Shown: positions 44,381-55,702 of the stretch, piece by piece | How positions within the stretch are numbered: position 1 is the stretch's first letter | How the letters are laid out: the number at the start of each line of letters is the position of its first letter | Assembly (NCBI GenBank): GCA_028671895.1 | Contig: JAPMAC010000197.1 | Span: 997,001 to 1,061,000 of the forward strand | Source: Oenanthe sinensis | Lineage: Eukaryota; Streptophyta; Magnoliopsida; Apiales; Apiaceae | Reading direction: 5' to 3' | Length of the DNA stretch: 64,000 nucleotides | Notes under the pieces: generated by a model | Seen by the model: the letters and a program-made list of their open reading frames with translations, nothing else | What the model was told of the DNA's origin: nothing | The model's database searches: none | Translations under genes and position numbers: made by a program

Positions 44381-46657
44381 ATGGCAAACAATACAAATAC
44401 TTTCTTCGTACGAGCAACCCTTGAGAAGGACAAGCTGACAGGAACTAACTTCCTTGATTGGTATAGGAATTTGAGGATTGTCCTCAGGCAAGAGCGTAAG
44501 CTCCACGTCATTGAAATTCCTTCTCCTACTCCTCCTGCTGAGAATGCAACTCGCGCTCAACAAAATGCTTATCAGAAGCACATTGATGATGCGAATGATG
44601 TGGCATGTCTCATGCTAGCAACCATGAGTGCTGAGCTTCAAAAACAACATGAGCATATGGATGCTTATGAGATGATTGAACACCTTCAAAGGATGTTTGA
44701 AGGACAGGCTCGTCAAGAAAGGTTCGACACGAGCAAAGCACTGTACGCTTGCAAGCAGGGAGAGAATCAACCTGTTCAACCACATGTTCTGAAGATGATA
44801 GGTTATATTGACTATCTTAATACTTTGGGTTTCCCGATTGGTCGAGAAGCTCAGATTGACTTAATCTTACAATCTATGAACAGCAACTACACTCATTTTG
44901 TTATGAACTACAATATGAATGAGATAGACAAAACACCTACTGAATTGTTGGCTATGTTGCGAACTGCTGAAACCAACATGAAAAAGGCCGAACCTGCTCC
45001 CATATTGATGGTGAACAAGAAAGGTAAGGCTAAAGGGAAAGGTAAATGGAAGGGAAAGAAGAAGATTGGATCTGATTCTGCTCCCAAGCCAAAGGCTAAT
45101 CCCAAACAGGCTTTAAAGCCTAAGGGTGTTATTGCAAAGGGTGATTGTCACTACTGTGGTAAACCAGGTCATTGGAAGAGAAACTGTCATGCTTATTTGG
45201 AGGATCTGAAGAAGAAGAAGGCTGGTCAAGCTTCTGATTCAGGTATTTATGTTATAGAAGTCAATCTGTCCACTTCAACATCATGGGTATTGGATACTGG
45301 ATGTGCTTCTCACATTTGTATAAATGTGCAGGAACTACAAAGGAGTAGGACTTTGGCTAAGGGAGAGGTCGACCTACGAGTTGGCAATGGAGCAAAGGTT
45401 GCTGCTTTGGCTGTAGGGACTTATCGTTTATCGTTGCCCACCGGGCTTATTTTAGAACTTGAGAATTGTTTTTACGTGCCTGCAATTTGCAGAATCATTA
45501 TTTCGGTTTCTTGTTTGGACAAGAAAGGTTTTGCTTTTTCAATTCAGAACAATTGTTGTTCCTTTTCTTTGAATAATGTTACCTATGGGGTTGCACGTTT
45601 GTTTAACGGTTTATATGTTCTTGATTTAGACAATCCCATCTATAATGTGAATAACAAACGACTTAAGACTAATGACTCAAATCAAACATACCTTTGGCAC
45701 TGTCGTTTAGGCCGTATAAATGAGAAGCGCATTTCCAAGTTACATCAAGATGGATACTTGGATAAGTTTGATTTTGAATCATACGAAGCATGTGAACCCT
45801 GTCTCATTGGAAAAATGACTAAAGCTCCTTTTACTAAACAAGGTGAAAGGGCCACTGAACGATTAGAACTAATACATAGTGATGATTGTGGTCCTATGCG
45901 TACTATGGCAAGATGTGGCTTTTACTACTTTATCACGTTTACTGATGATTTCAGTAGATATGGATATGTGTATCTTATGAAGAACAAATCCGATTCTTTT
46001 AAAAAGTTCAAAGAATACAAAGCTGAAGTAGAAAAGCAAACTAGCAGAAGTATTAAGACTCTACGATCTGATCGTGGGGGAGAATACTTAAGCCATGAAT
46101 TTAAGAGTTTCTTAAAAGAGTGTGGTATTGTATCACAACTCACTCCTCCCGGAACACCACAATAGAATGGAGTTTCTGAGAGGAGAAATCGTACCTTGTT
46201 GGACATAGTGCGATCGATGATGAGTCATGCAGATCTTCCAATTAGTTTCTGGGGCTACGCCCTGGAGACGGCTGCTTATACACTTAACCGAGTTCCTACT
46301 AAAACGGTTCAGAAGACTCCATACAAGATATGGACTGAGAAACATCATAGCATGTCATTTATGAAAATATGGGGATGTGAAGCGTTTGTGAAACGTTTAA
46401 CTTCTGACAAGCTAGGACCTAAATCAGACAAATGTAACTTTGTGGGATACCCAATTGAAACAAAGGGTTATTCATTCTATAATCTTTCCGAGAACAAAGT
46501 GTTTGTTGCTCGAACTGCAGTTTTCCTTGAAAGAGAAATGCTGTCTAAGAAAGATAGTGGGAGGATAATAGATCTCGATGAAGTTCGAGGCTCACAAGAT
46601 AACATTGAACCAATGGAGGAAACAAAACACTGCTCAAGAAACACATGTTGTTCGTAG
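44381..46657 (+). pseudogene. gag-pol: COP-D copy B gag-PR-IN, one in-frame TAG
   Basis: Same layout and the same TAG (46163-46165) as copy A. Distinct changes: Ile to Asn at YNVNN, and HCRLGH changed to HCRLGR, which removes the second zinc-binding His (residue 445) of the integrase N-terminal finger. Other motifs (CCHC at 256-269, D305-T-G, DDFS, SDRGGEY) are unchanged. Confidence 0.9.
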
Positions 46658-48078
46658 GTCTAGTAGGATTCGCCATGAGCCTGAGAGATATTATGGATTT
46701 CTCTTAACTCAAGATGGTGATGTGATGCTTATTGACGAAGATGAGCCTCTCACCTACCAAGACGCTATGAACACTCCAGAATACAAGAGATGGCTGGATG
46801 CCATGAAATCTGAGATGGAATCCATGTATACTAATCAAGTATGGACTTTGGTTGATCCACCTGAAGGGGTAAAACCTATAGGGTGCAAGTGGGTTTTCAA
46901 GAAGAAGACCGACATGGATGGTAATGTACAGACCTATAAGGCACGATTGGTGGCAAAAGGTTTCAAGCAAATTCATGGTATTGACTATGATGAGACTTTT
47001 TCACCAATGGCTATGGTCAAGTCCATCAGGATTTTGCTTGCTATAGCTACTTACTATGATTATGAAATCTGGCAGATGGATGTCAAAACCGCTTTCTTAA
47101 ATGGAAGCCTTGAAGAAGATGTGGATGTGTACATGACACAGCCTGAGGGTTTTGTTGATCCAAAGCATGCTGGAAAGGTATGTAAGTTGCGTCGATCCAT
47201 TTATGGATTGAAACAGGCCTCGAGGAGATGGAACATTCATTTTGATGAAACCGTCAAAGAGTTTGGGTTTATTCAAAATGAAGATGAACCATGTGTTTAC
47301 AAGAAGGTTAGTGGGAGCAATGTGGCATTCCTAGTATTATTTGTTGATGACATATTAATAATAGGGAATGACATTCCTTCTTTACAGGCTGTTAAGACTT
47401 GGTTGGGTAAAAATTTCTCAATGAAAGACTTAGGCGATGCGACCTATATATTAGGTATCAGGATCTATAGAGATAGATCAAGAAGAATGATTGGCCTAAG
47501 TCAGAGTACATACATTGATAAAGTTTTGCATCGATTTGGGATGCAAAATGCCAAAAGAGGATTTGTCCCTATGTCTCATGGGATATCGATCTCTAAAGAA
47601 AACAGTCCTAAGTCATTGGATGATAAGGACCGTATGAGTAAAGTTCCATATGCGTCGACAATTGGTTCTATAATGTATGCAATGATATGTACTCGTCCTG
47701 ATGTCTCGTATGCTTTGAGCATGACGAGTAGATACCAGTCTAATCCAGGTGAAGGTCACTGGACCGCAGTCAAGAATATTCTAAAGTACTTGAAAAGGAC
47801 TAAAGATCAATTCCTGGTATATGGAGGAGAAGAAAAGCTGGTTATAAAACTCAGACTACGGAACCAAGGTCTCATTCCCGAACAAAGCATATACTCAGAC
47901 GATATCATCTTCTTCGAGAGATTAATAATCGAGGGGATATACATATATATAAAGTGCATACAAATAAGAATATTGCAGATCCACTGACCAAGGCTTTGTC
48001 GCAGCAGAAGCACGAAGGTCATACTAGTTCCATGGGTATTAAATACATGAGAGATTGGCTCTAGTACAAGTGGGAGAT
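46578..48078 (+). pseudogene. pol: COP-D copy B RT and truncated RNaseH, with PPT
   Basis: Same RT frame and the same RNase H deletion as copy A. Protein-level differences seen: HAGKVC in place of HTGMVC. The PPT AAGTGGGAGAT precedes LTR3, which begins TGTTTG rather than TGTTAG. Confidence 0.88.
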
Positions 48079-49600
48079 TGTTTGTATTGGTGTCCTAGAG
48101 AAAATACTTTTAATGTTTTATTGAAAACAATTAAGGATTATGTTTTATGTGATTATTTAATTAATATTTATTATGTCTTTATTTACTGCGTCATAAATTG
48201 AAAGAATAAGAAATGTCCTTGGAATATTAATACGTAATATATATCTTTAAGTATGTGACTTAAAAATGAGATTATATGAATAGTATTTGATTCCTAAAAG
48301 TCCCTAGTCGAGTATTATTATTTAAGGACAATAATAATACAATAAGACTAGCATGTTTGTTGACTGATGACCACATCTCATTGGTCATAGGTATGGTGAT
48401 ACTAAATTCAAAAACATAAGTACATGTCTCAATGCATGGCACTGGACAGACCCGCTGTGAGAATCTACATGTTAATAAGTGTCATAAGACATTCTCACTG
48501 TGATAATGATGTAATGATCCTCTGACTTTAAATCATTATATTTCTATACGAGAATTAATATACTTTGATTACACTCAAAGTTATCTTTATCCGGGTAATG
48601 ATAAAGGTGGACATTGGGTATGCTATGAATCGTATGAGAAATATGAATGATAGATATATAATTTAACCCTCCTATTTTAGGAGTGATATTATTGGCCTCT
48701 TGATTGAGTGAGACTATAAAATGCATGGTTATTCTCAAATATTGATTTGATTAATAGTCTACTCATTGATCAAGGAAACCCGGATTAAACGTTGAGAGGA
48801 TGACACAATACATGCCTCAAGTTTGATCTATAATATAAGGTTAAAGGGATTATATTACATTGTACATTATTCACGAAAGGTTTAATTGAATCACCAATTA
48901 TTATTATTATTTGGGTAGCAATGATGTATTACTAGATGCCGCTCATTGGTTATAATTTTATTATTAGAAAATAAAATTATTGCCAACGTAATAATAACCT
49001 AAAGGGTCACACACAAAGAACGTTTAAACGGACTGTTTTTTAAATTATGAATTTAAATACTGTTATTATTATTAATTCGAATTTATTTATTTAATTAATT
49101 AAGTGAGACTTGATTAATTATATACATATTAGAATTCGAATTTAATAATAATATAAATCTGAAATCTGAATGGGTTTTAAAAAGTCCAATCAGAATAGGG
49201 TTTTGGCCCAAGTCCCTCTCTCCCCTATATATACATAAAGATGTATAGTTTAGGGTTAATAGTTTTATAATTTCATTTTGATAAAACCCTAGCAGCTCTA
49301 CATTATTTGAGAGGCTAGAGAAAGAGAGAGACAAAGAGGCAGAAACAGGCTAGTACCTAACTTCGGTGATCGTTAGACGATACGACGTTCGTGTGGATAC
49401 CGATAGAGAGCTTTGCGAAGGGCTGCTGTGATTCATCGCTTTTGGACCTCTATAATCATCATAAAGAAAGCTTTAATAAGGTACACATACGATTATCCAT
49501 AATCATCCGCTTATTATACACGGATCCTGCGTTTGGGATTCGTTTTTTTTTGTATTTATTTTTCGCGTTTTTCCGCTGCGTGTGTGCCCGAATCCCAACA
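48079..49600 (+). repeat. COP-D LTR 3 (3')
   Basis: 1522 bp, ends AATCCCAACA immediately before the GATAA duplication. Its last 0.33 kb differs from LTR1 and LTR2 at more than ten sites. Confidence 0.92.
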
Positions 49601-49605
49601 GATAA
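49601..49605. other. Target site duplication of COP-D (right)
   Basis: GATAA, identical to 33865-33869. Confidence 0.95.
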
Positions 49606-49740
49606 CGCATGTTGTAAGAAAGACAGGGAAGTCATTCCTAGAAGTTGTAAATTTCCAGCAACTCTGTTGATCTCTCCACACCACTTAAGGAACAAGCTCA
49701 TGGACATCAGGTATCATTTCTTTCGAGATTGTCCTTAGTC
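49606..49740 (+). pseudogene. SIRE-C RNaseH continuation
   Basis: In the frame that continues from 33869 the sequence reads ACCKKDREVIPRSCKF, aligned to AGCKMDRKSTSGSCQFLG of SIRE-A RNase H. Most of the remaining domain (STAEAEY onward) is missing. Confidence 0.8.
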
Positions 49741-52059
49741 GAATAACTTGCAGATTTTTGCTAAATAACTTGATGAATTTATTTTATCTAAGTTGGTTAG
49801 TAAACTTGGGATATTATTAATATGCATATTTGTTGAAAATCCCATCTGCAAGGAATTCTCAAATGAGTTCACAAGTATTACTTTTTCCCTATTCAAAGGA
49901 CTTGTGAATTTATTTTAAATCCAGTACCTCATACTTTTTACTATTAGTTTAATTATCATGCTTACAATGTTTTATGCATAAGTGGTAGTTAAATTACTTA
50001 GCATAAGTAAGAAACATAATTATTTGTATGTTAAATATTTGATGAGTATTAGTCAATGATATCTTACTTAATTGCTCTGATATTTTTCTCTGATATTCTT
50101 AAATATTTTATTACAAATAATTGTGATACTTTTAATATTAGTGACGATATTTAGAATTTCTGTTCTAAATAATTAATGCATATTTCAAAATTCACTAATA
50201 TTGGAAGATGAAGTATTTTCTAAGTCATGTGTATAAAATTCTCAATATTTTATATACTTAGAAAATATTTCTAAAATTGATTTTGTTTGAGAGTAGTTGC
50301 AATTAGGATCACAAGTATTAAATGCTTATATTTAAAGGACTTGTGAATTTCTTTTCAACTATTTCCTCGAGCTTACGTATATCATTAATAATTGTGATGA
50401 ACATGCTTACAATGTGCTTGAGTGACAATTATTAGATATAGCGTAGGAAGTTAGATGCTAATATTTAATCTAATGAATATTTTAGTAATTAGCGAGTTTA
50501 TTTTATCTTATTAAAATTATGGATTGAAGCAATTCAATGTTTATTAGTTTCATAATTTTGATATGATAAAATATAAGAAGCATAATTTCTTGCATTTTGA
50601 AATTATTGATAAATATCTAAATGATATTTTATTAATATTTCAGTGCAATTAATTGTGATATTTTTAATATTAGTGATAATACAACATAATGTTTATTTGA
50701 AATCACTAATAATAAAAATATATTACAATGCTTATTGTTCTACTGAATGATTGCCATGTTTATTTGATATATATGCATGTGATTGGCAATTGCTTAGTAT
50801 AGCATAAGTATTTAATTTATTTTGATTTATTTAAATCATGATGATATAAAACAATTCAGTGATATTGGTTCCATGATTTAAGTAAATTAACATAAATTTG
50901 CAGCATAATTATTTGTAGTATAATTATCATCTTTTATTACTCTGTAATAATTGAATAATATTTTATTACAAAATAATTGTGATATATTGATACTAATGGA
51001 TTTGCTTAGTTTTTATTCTAAGTAAAAATTGGTTTTTGAAAAAGCCGTTAATATTAATATATTTAGTTTTCTTTCTTTGACTGATTCCTTAATGTATTTA
51101 AAAAAAAATTGTCTATCTCGTTTTCAAAATGTGCTATTCAAAGATACATTCATTTGTCTATCAATTTTAGATAAGAAAACTTCAGAATTCTTTTTCAAAA
51201 CTTCTCTTTTGAAAAACTTTTCTTGAGGATAATCTTTCTATAAATCTCAAAATAGTTTATCCTCTCTCTCTCTCTCAAAAATTGGTTTTAAATGCTATAT
51301 TTTCAAAACCGTTTTTCTCTCTAAATTTTTCTTTTTAAAGTAGTAGAACCTTTATGACTGCTATTTTATTTTGAAAAATTGTTTTAACTTCGAGGTATCA
51401 ATCACTTGTAAAATTATTTATTTTCAAATACTTGTTTCAATGTATGTTTCACATTGATTCATAGTACCAAAATAGTGGTTGTTGCTTTGAAGACCTAGTA
51501 CTGTATTGTTAAGCATACATCCAACCCCAATTGTCATGTTTTTACTTTTAGATGGGGATATTATCAGGCAGACAAAAATGATGTAAATCATAATTGCATT
51601 ATGAGTCAGAAAATCATTGTCTTCTATCTGATAAGGATGTTTTGCAAAACTGTTTTCAAAACATACAGTATCAAGGTTTAATGGAAAAGAGTCACTTCAT
51701 TGAGATAAAATTTGGTAGGAGAGTTGAATTTCTTCTTTGGTGTAAATTCCCGCGTTTTATAATGGGAAGTTTGCCTTATAAGAAATTCATAAGGGATAGA
51801 AACTTTTTTCTCTGATACATATTCCCGCGTTTTATTATGAAATAAGTATCTTAAAGAAAATTTCTATTGCTTTCATGTTTTTAAATGATAAATCTTTAGA
51901 ACCGACAAAACTCTTTTACTAAAAGTGCTTTAATGCAATCCATTACCATTCCTTCTTATATTTTTCTTTCTCATTGAGATGAAATCTATGTTTTGGAATG
52001 TTAAAGTGATTATTTCTTTTTATCTTATTTAATTGTTGATTCTTTCCGTTTAGTCCCCA
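49741..52059 (+). other. SIRE-C pol-to-env spacer with diverged tandem repeats
   Basis: AT-rich and non-coding. A unit of roughly 440 bp recurs about two and a half times (starts near 49865, 50308 and 50745), sharing TCACAAGTATT ... AAAGGACTTGTGAATTT, GCTTACAATGT, GCATAATT and ATTGTGATA...TTTTAATATTAGTGA landmarks. The decayed N-terminal half of the env-like ORF might lie in its last part but I cannot recognise it. Confidence 0.6.
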
Positions 52060-53100
52060 GTGGCTACAGAAGCTGGCCAAGAGGTTGAAAACCCATCAAT
52101 CTCTTACCCAGGCCTTAATACCAAACACTCAGTCATCCACTTCCATATATTAACCCTTGGAGTTATAAGGAACACATGTTTGTTAGAGTTTGAAAAGGGA
52201 GAAACTGCACTTGATGCAGCAAATAAGGATGAAGTTGGAAGTGCACCCACAGTTCTACCACCAGCGAAGTAAAGAAGTATATAATTGAGGTAACTATAAG
52301 CTCATCTATATCTTCTCAAAAGGATGTTGAGCTGAAAAGGTAATAAAACTGTCTCTGGAATCATTCTCTCAACAGGGTGAGTCCATTGAAATTCGCTCAT
52401 CAGCCAGAGCATCTTGTAATGAGTCAAGCACACCACTGGCACTCACGTTGATGGTAAGCCTAAACAGATATATTCTAGGAACACATTGCTAGGTATGCAC
52501 AGTGAGAGGTATAGGTATTCAGAGGAGATACGGACTCTAGCCATACATTATATTGTCCAGGTATCTACCTCAAACAAAACATAATCTTCTGCATCCCGAA
52601 AGGGAGATCTCTTGTTCAGATTTATCTGGGTTTGAGAGGCAACTGCTTGACAAGAATTCTTTGGATGAGTCAAGTAGGGTATTTTACACAAATTCCCGTC
52701 ACAGGGTTACGAGGGAAACATAGACTCTAATTTGCCATTCATTACATTGTCTACTACGTCGCCCCTCCTGGAAGGAACATTTCCAGATCCTTAAAAGGAA
52801 TGTCCACCTTCCATTTACGGAGAAGGTGTGAAGCAACTCCTTGATAGAACAAGGCAGGATTCCCTAACAGATATTAATATCTTGGGATAACCCATCTCAA
52901 AGAGGTGAGGTTCCACTAGACACTGATTTAGCAAACGCTATTGAGTCTGGTGCTGAGACAGTGCTTATGCATGATAGATAAAGAACACCTCAACGAGGCA
53001 ATTCTCCACTTGATAGTGATTCAGTTCATTTTGATGAATCAGGTGATGAGAATATGAATGAATTGACGGATTTCACTTGCAGGTATAGAAGGCCATATTT
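52060..53100 (+). pseudogene. SIRE-C env-like ORF remnant
   Basis: Broken pieces align to the middle and later parts of the SIRE-B extra ORF: GETALDAANKDEVGSAPTVL against its GDSALEAPHKAGEGTPTAL; SSQKDVELKR near 52310 against PSQKDIELKK; QQGESIEIRSSARAS near 52370 against QQGEPIEIRPSARAS; and a weaker RTPQRGNSPL match near 52990. Several frameshifts separate the blocks. It confirms that the extra ORF is an inherited gene of this group and not a chance frame in SIRE-B. Confidence 0.75.
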
Positions 53101-53104
53101 GGAA

Positions 53105-53230
53105 TGCATAGTGAAAGTGAGAGAGAGAAACACTTAAGTGAAAGTGAGGGAGAGATACACTTGAGTGAGAGATAGGGAGAGAAAGAGTGAAACACTTAAA
53201 AGTGCTCGACACTTGAGTGTAAACACCAAC
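53105..53230 (+). repeat. Purine-rich repeats in SIRE-C
   Basis: About three diverged units containing ACACTTAAGTG or ACACTTGAGTG followed by AGTGAGGGAGAGA-type purine runs. Confidence 0.6.
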
Positions 53231-53339
53231 AGAACGTAGTAGAAGTGAGGAAACCATAAGCCAAACACTTACCCTTGCTACTTGCTACTTCTAAAAGAAA
53301 ATCTACTATATTTTTTCCCGATCAACGACAGACGAGAAC

Positions 53340-54133
53340 CTTCTTTGGAAGACAAACCATTCAAAAATGGGTCATTGGAGGATTCCTCAACTAAGGGGGA
53401 TAAGTTATAGTTATAGGAAGAAAAAGGAGAAGTTAATAAAGTCTTATCTTCGTATCCTTGGGAAAAGTTAATATCCTAAAGGGGTTCGTATCCTGGATCC
53501 TTAAGGGAAGATCCTTAGAAAAAGGGGTTTTGTATCCTTGGGAGAATTTAATATCCTTAGGGGGAGATTTTAGATAAGAAAAAGAAGAAAATCTTATCTT
53601 TTGATCATGAGGGGAAATAACAGAAATATGGGAGAATCAAGAAACTGTATCCTATACTTGAAAGGAGTTGTCAGAAAAGGATTCCTCATCCAAGTGGGAA
53701 GAACAGAGAAGAATTAACACTTCCATTGATTTTCTAAAGGGAGGAGAAGAAAAAGAAGGAGAATCACATTCTTAGGGGGAGAACATTATTTGAGCTATGT
53801 TCTATGCTCTATTGAAGACGTTCCCAGGAATATTGATTCTTATGAAGCTCTGTTCATGATAAGTTCTTTAAGGTCAAACTATAAAGGATTTTGAAGCAGA
53901 GAGAGCTCAAACAGACATAAATGAAGATGATACAACTTGAATTTCAGTTCAACGTCAGGGGAATAAACATCTTTCATTTCAGTTACACAAGAATTCTGAA
54001 AATGCAGAATCTGATCTAGAAAAACCAGTAGCATTATTTAAAAGTCCCGGACCATTACTTTTTCTAGGTGTTAGTTGAGTTATCCTCTCTATGGGATTTG
54101 TTTGCTAAGTTTAACAATCAAATAGGGGGAGAT
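53340..54133 (+). other. SIRE-C 3' untranslated region with PPT array
   Basis: PPT-like purine tracts with GGGGGA at about 53395, 53560 and 53775, and the true PPT AAATAGGGGGAGAT ending at 54133. Repeated TATCCTTGGGA / TAATATCC phrases lie between them. A segment at 53810-53920 matches the SIRE-B 3' untranslated region (16430-16550) in sense orientation. Confidence 0.75.
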
Positions 54134-55542
54134 TGTTGGTGAGATTACGAAGCTGTATGAATAGTAATCGTGATAACTCAACACTAGAATAGGACATGTA
54201 AATAATACTACGCCTACACAGAAATCAGGAAATCAATACAAAATGAAGACAAGGTAATTGATACAATTCAACATGTTAATTATGATTAATCAAAGAGGAA
54301 ATCATTGGAAGAAGTTCAAGTCAAAGTTGTTCATGCCTCAGTGATGTGTAATTTAAAGAATCAAGATCATAACTATCAGTATCAATAAGGCTAATTGATT
54401 TCAAGTGAAGAAGCAGGAAAGCAACTGTTGGAAAGCCACATTACTAATTGAATATGGTAATCTATTCAGAAGCAAGAACCCTATCAAGACTAGTCACTTA
54501 TGAACCAGACCATTGCATCAAGTGTCAGGACATTGATAGCAAATTTATGTCAGTAGTAGAGATCCATGTTCAAGAGCTTGTTGAAGAATATAGAAGACAA
54601 GAATAAATCACAAGTTCAATATGTTTAATTGAAGTTTCAAGTTGAAGCCCAGAATTTCTCTAAGTACTTACTAGAAAACCTATGTAGAAATTCCTATCTA
54701 GAAATTCTAGATAAGTTTCTACTTAGAGCCAAGTAGAAATTCTGGAGGTGGAAATATTTTCTAAGTACACAAGGAAGGAAGCTATCTAGAAATTCCTATG
54801 TAGAAGTTCTACTTAAGTTTCGAGATAGAACCTAAGTAGAAATTCCTATGTAGAAGTTTTACTTAAAGTTCGAGATAGAACCTAAGTAGAAATTCCTATG
54901 TAGAAGTTCTACTTAAAGTTCGAGATATAACCTAAGTAGAAATTCCTATGTAGAAGTTCTACTTAAAGTTCGAGATAGAACCTAAGTAGAAATTCTTATG
55001 TAGATGTTCTACTTAAAGTAGAACTTTAAAGTTCGAGATAGAACCTAAGTAGAAATTCCTATGTAGAAGTTCTACTTAAAGTTCGAGATAGAGCGTAAGT
55101 AGAAATTTCCATGTAGAAGTTCTACATAGAGGACAGTTTTAACATGACACATGGCATCATCTGGTTGGCCGATTTCCAAGCTTTCAAGGCAAGATGAGAT
55201 TTACGTGGACAACATTGGGCCACTCATATCTTATCTTTTGAAGACTACAAGTCATAGATTACAAGTAATATAAATAAAAGTACTTGTGTAACTTTGTAAA
55301 GAGAGCAATATTAAGAGAAACACTTGTAAAAGAGAGTGGTAGCATTCACAGAGCTTAGTATCATTTACTACCCTATTTACTTCTGTTGTACTAATGTAAT
55401 GAATGTTGTAGCAACCCTTTCAAGTTATATATAAGACATATATTCCTTGAATCATTGTGTTCATTTATTACAATGTATTTATTGCTTCATAAAGTTAAAA
55501 AGTTGTATTCACCCCCCCTTTACAACACATTTGGACCTAACA
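54134..55542 (+). repeat. 3' LTR position of SIRE-C (1409 bp)
   Basis: Preceded by a PPT, yet followed by a PBS and leader, so it has both 3' and 5' LTR contexts. About seven 50-bp minisatellite units (54790-55130). The C-loop hairpin is at 55502-55526. Confidence 0.9.
55502..55526 (+). promoter_or_regulatory. C-loop hairpin at the LTR 3' end, SIRE-C (3' copy)
   Basis: GTTGTA (55502-55507) / TACAAC (55521-55526) around a TTCACCCCCCCTT loop. Confidence 0.7.
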
Positions 55543-55702
55543 ATTGGTATCAGAGCTTTATGTTTGACATACAAAACATATATCCTCGTGTTTGGTAGAA
55601 GATTTGTGAGTTTTCATTTCCAGATCTACTTTTCAAGCTTTTCTTAAAAATGTGCTTTAATTCTTTTCTCAGTGAAAACTCATCCCAAAAATTATTTAAA
55701 TA
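55543..55702 (+). mobile_element. Residual PBS and leader of a second SIRE-C unit
   Basis: 160 bases (PBS TGGTATCAGAGC at 55545-55556 and onward) essentially identical to 13855-14014, ending abruptly at ATTTAAATA where SIRE-E integrase sequence begins. It shows the array once continued as LTR-internal-LTR-internal. Confidence 0.9.

Larger units (their letters stand above)
33870..49600 (+). mobile_element. COP-D: tandem Copia array LTR-int-LTR-int-LTR (15.7 kb)
   Basis: Three LTRs of about 1522 bp (33870, 40975, 48079) and two internal regions 7104 bp apart, flanked by one 5-bp duplication GATAA. The internal regions differ at only about fifteen sites seen by eye over 5.6 kb, while the outer LTRs differ by roughly thirty. 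Both internals share the same TAG, the same frame break and the same RNase H deletion, so the damage predates the duplication. Short gag with a single knuckle and no extra ORF: not a Sirevirus. Confidence 0.93.
12573..55542 (+). mobile_element. SIRE-C: Sirevirus-like Copia element containing SIRE-B and COP-D
   Basis: 5' LTR 12573-13854, PBS, leader, gag 28784-31234, decayed pol 31235-33869 and 49606-49740, spacer, env-like remnant about 52060-53100, PPT and 3' LTR 54134-55542. Subtracting SIRE-B and COP-D with their target duplications leaves about 13.1 kb, a usual Sirevirus size. No target duplication is found: the left flank is ATGTG (12568-12572), but on the right the LTR runs on into a PBS and leader copy (55543-55702). 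Confidence 0.85.

Noticed and set aside
51260..51276. CT microsatellite as a promoter element
   Set aside because: Short simple repeat in a non-coding spacer with no downstream gene start.
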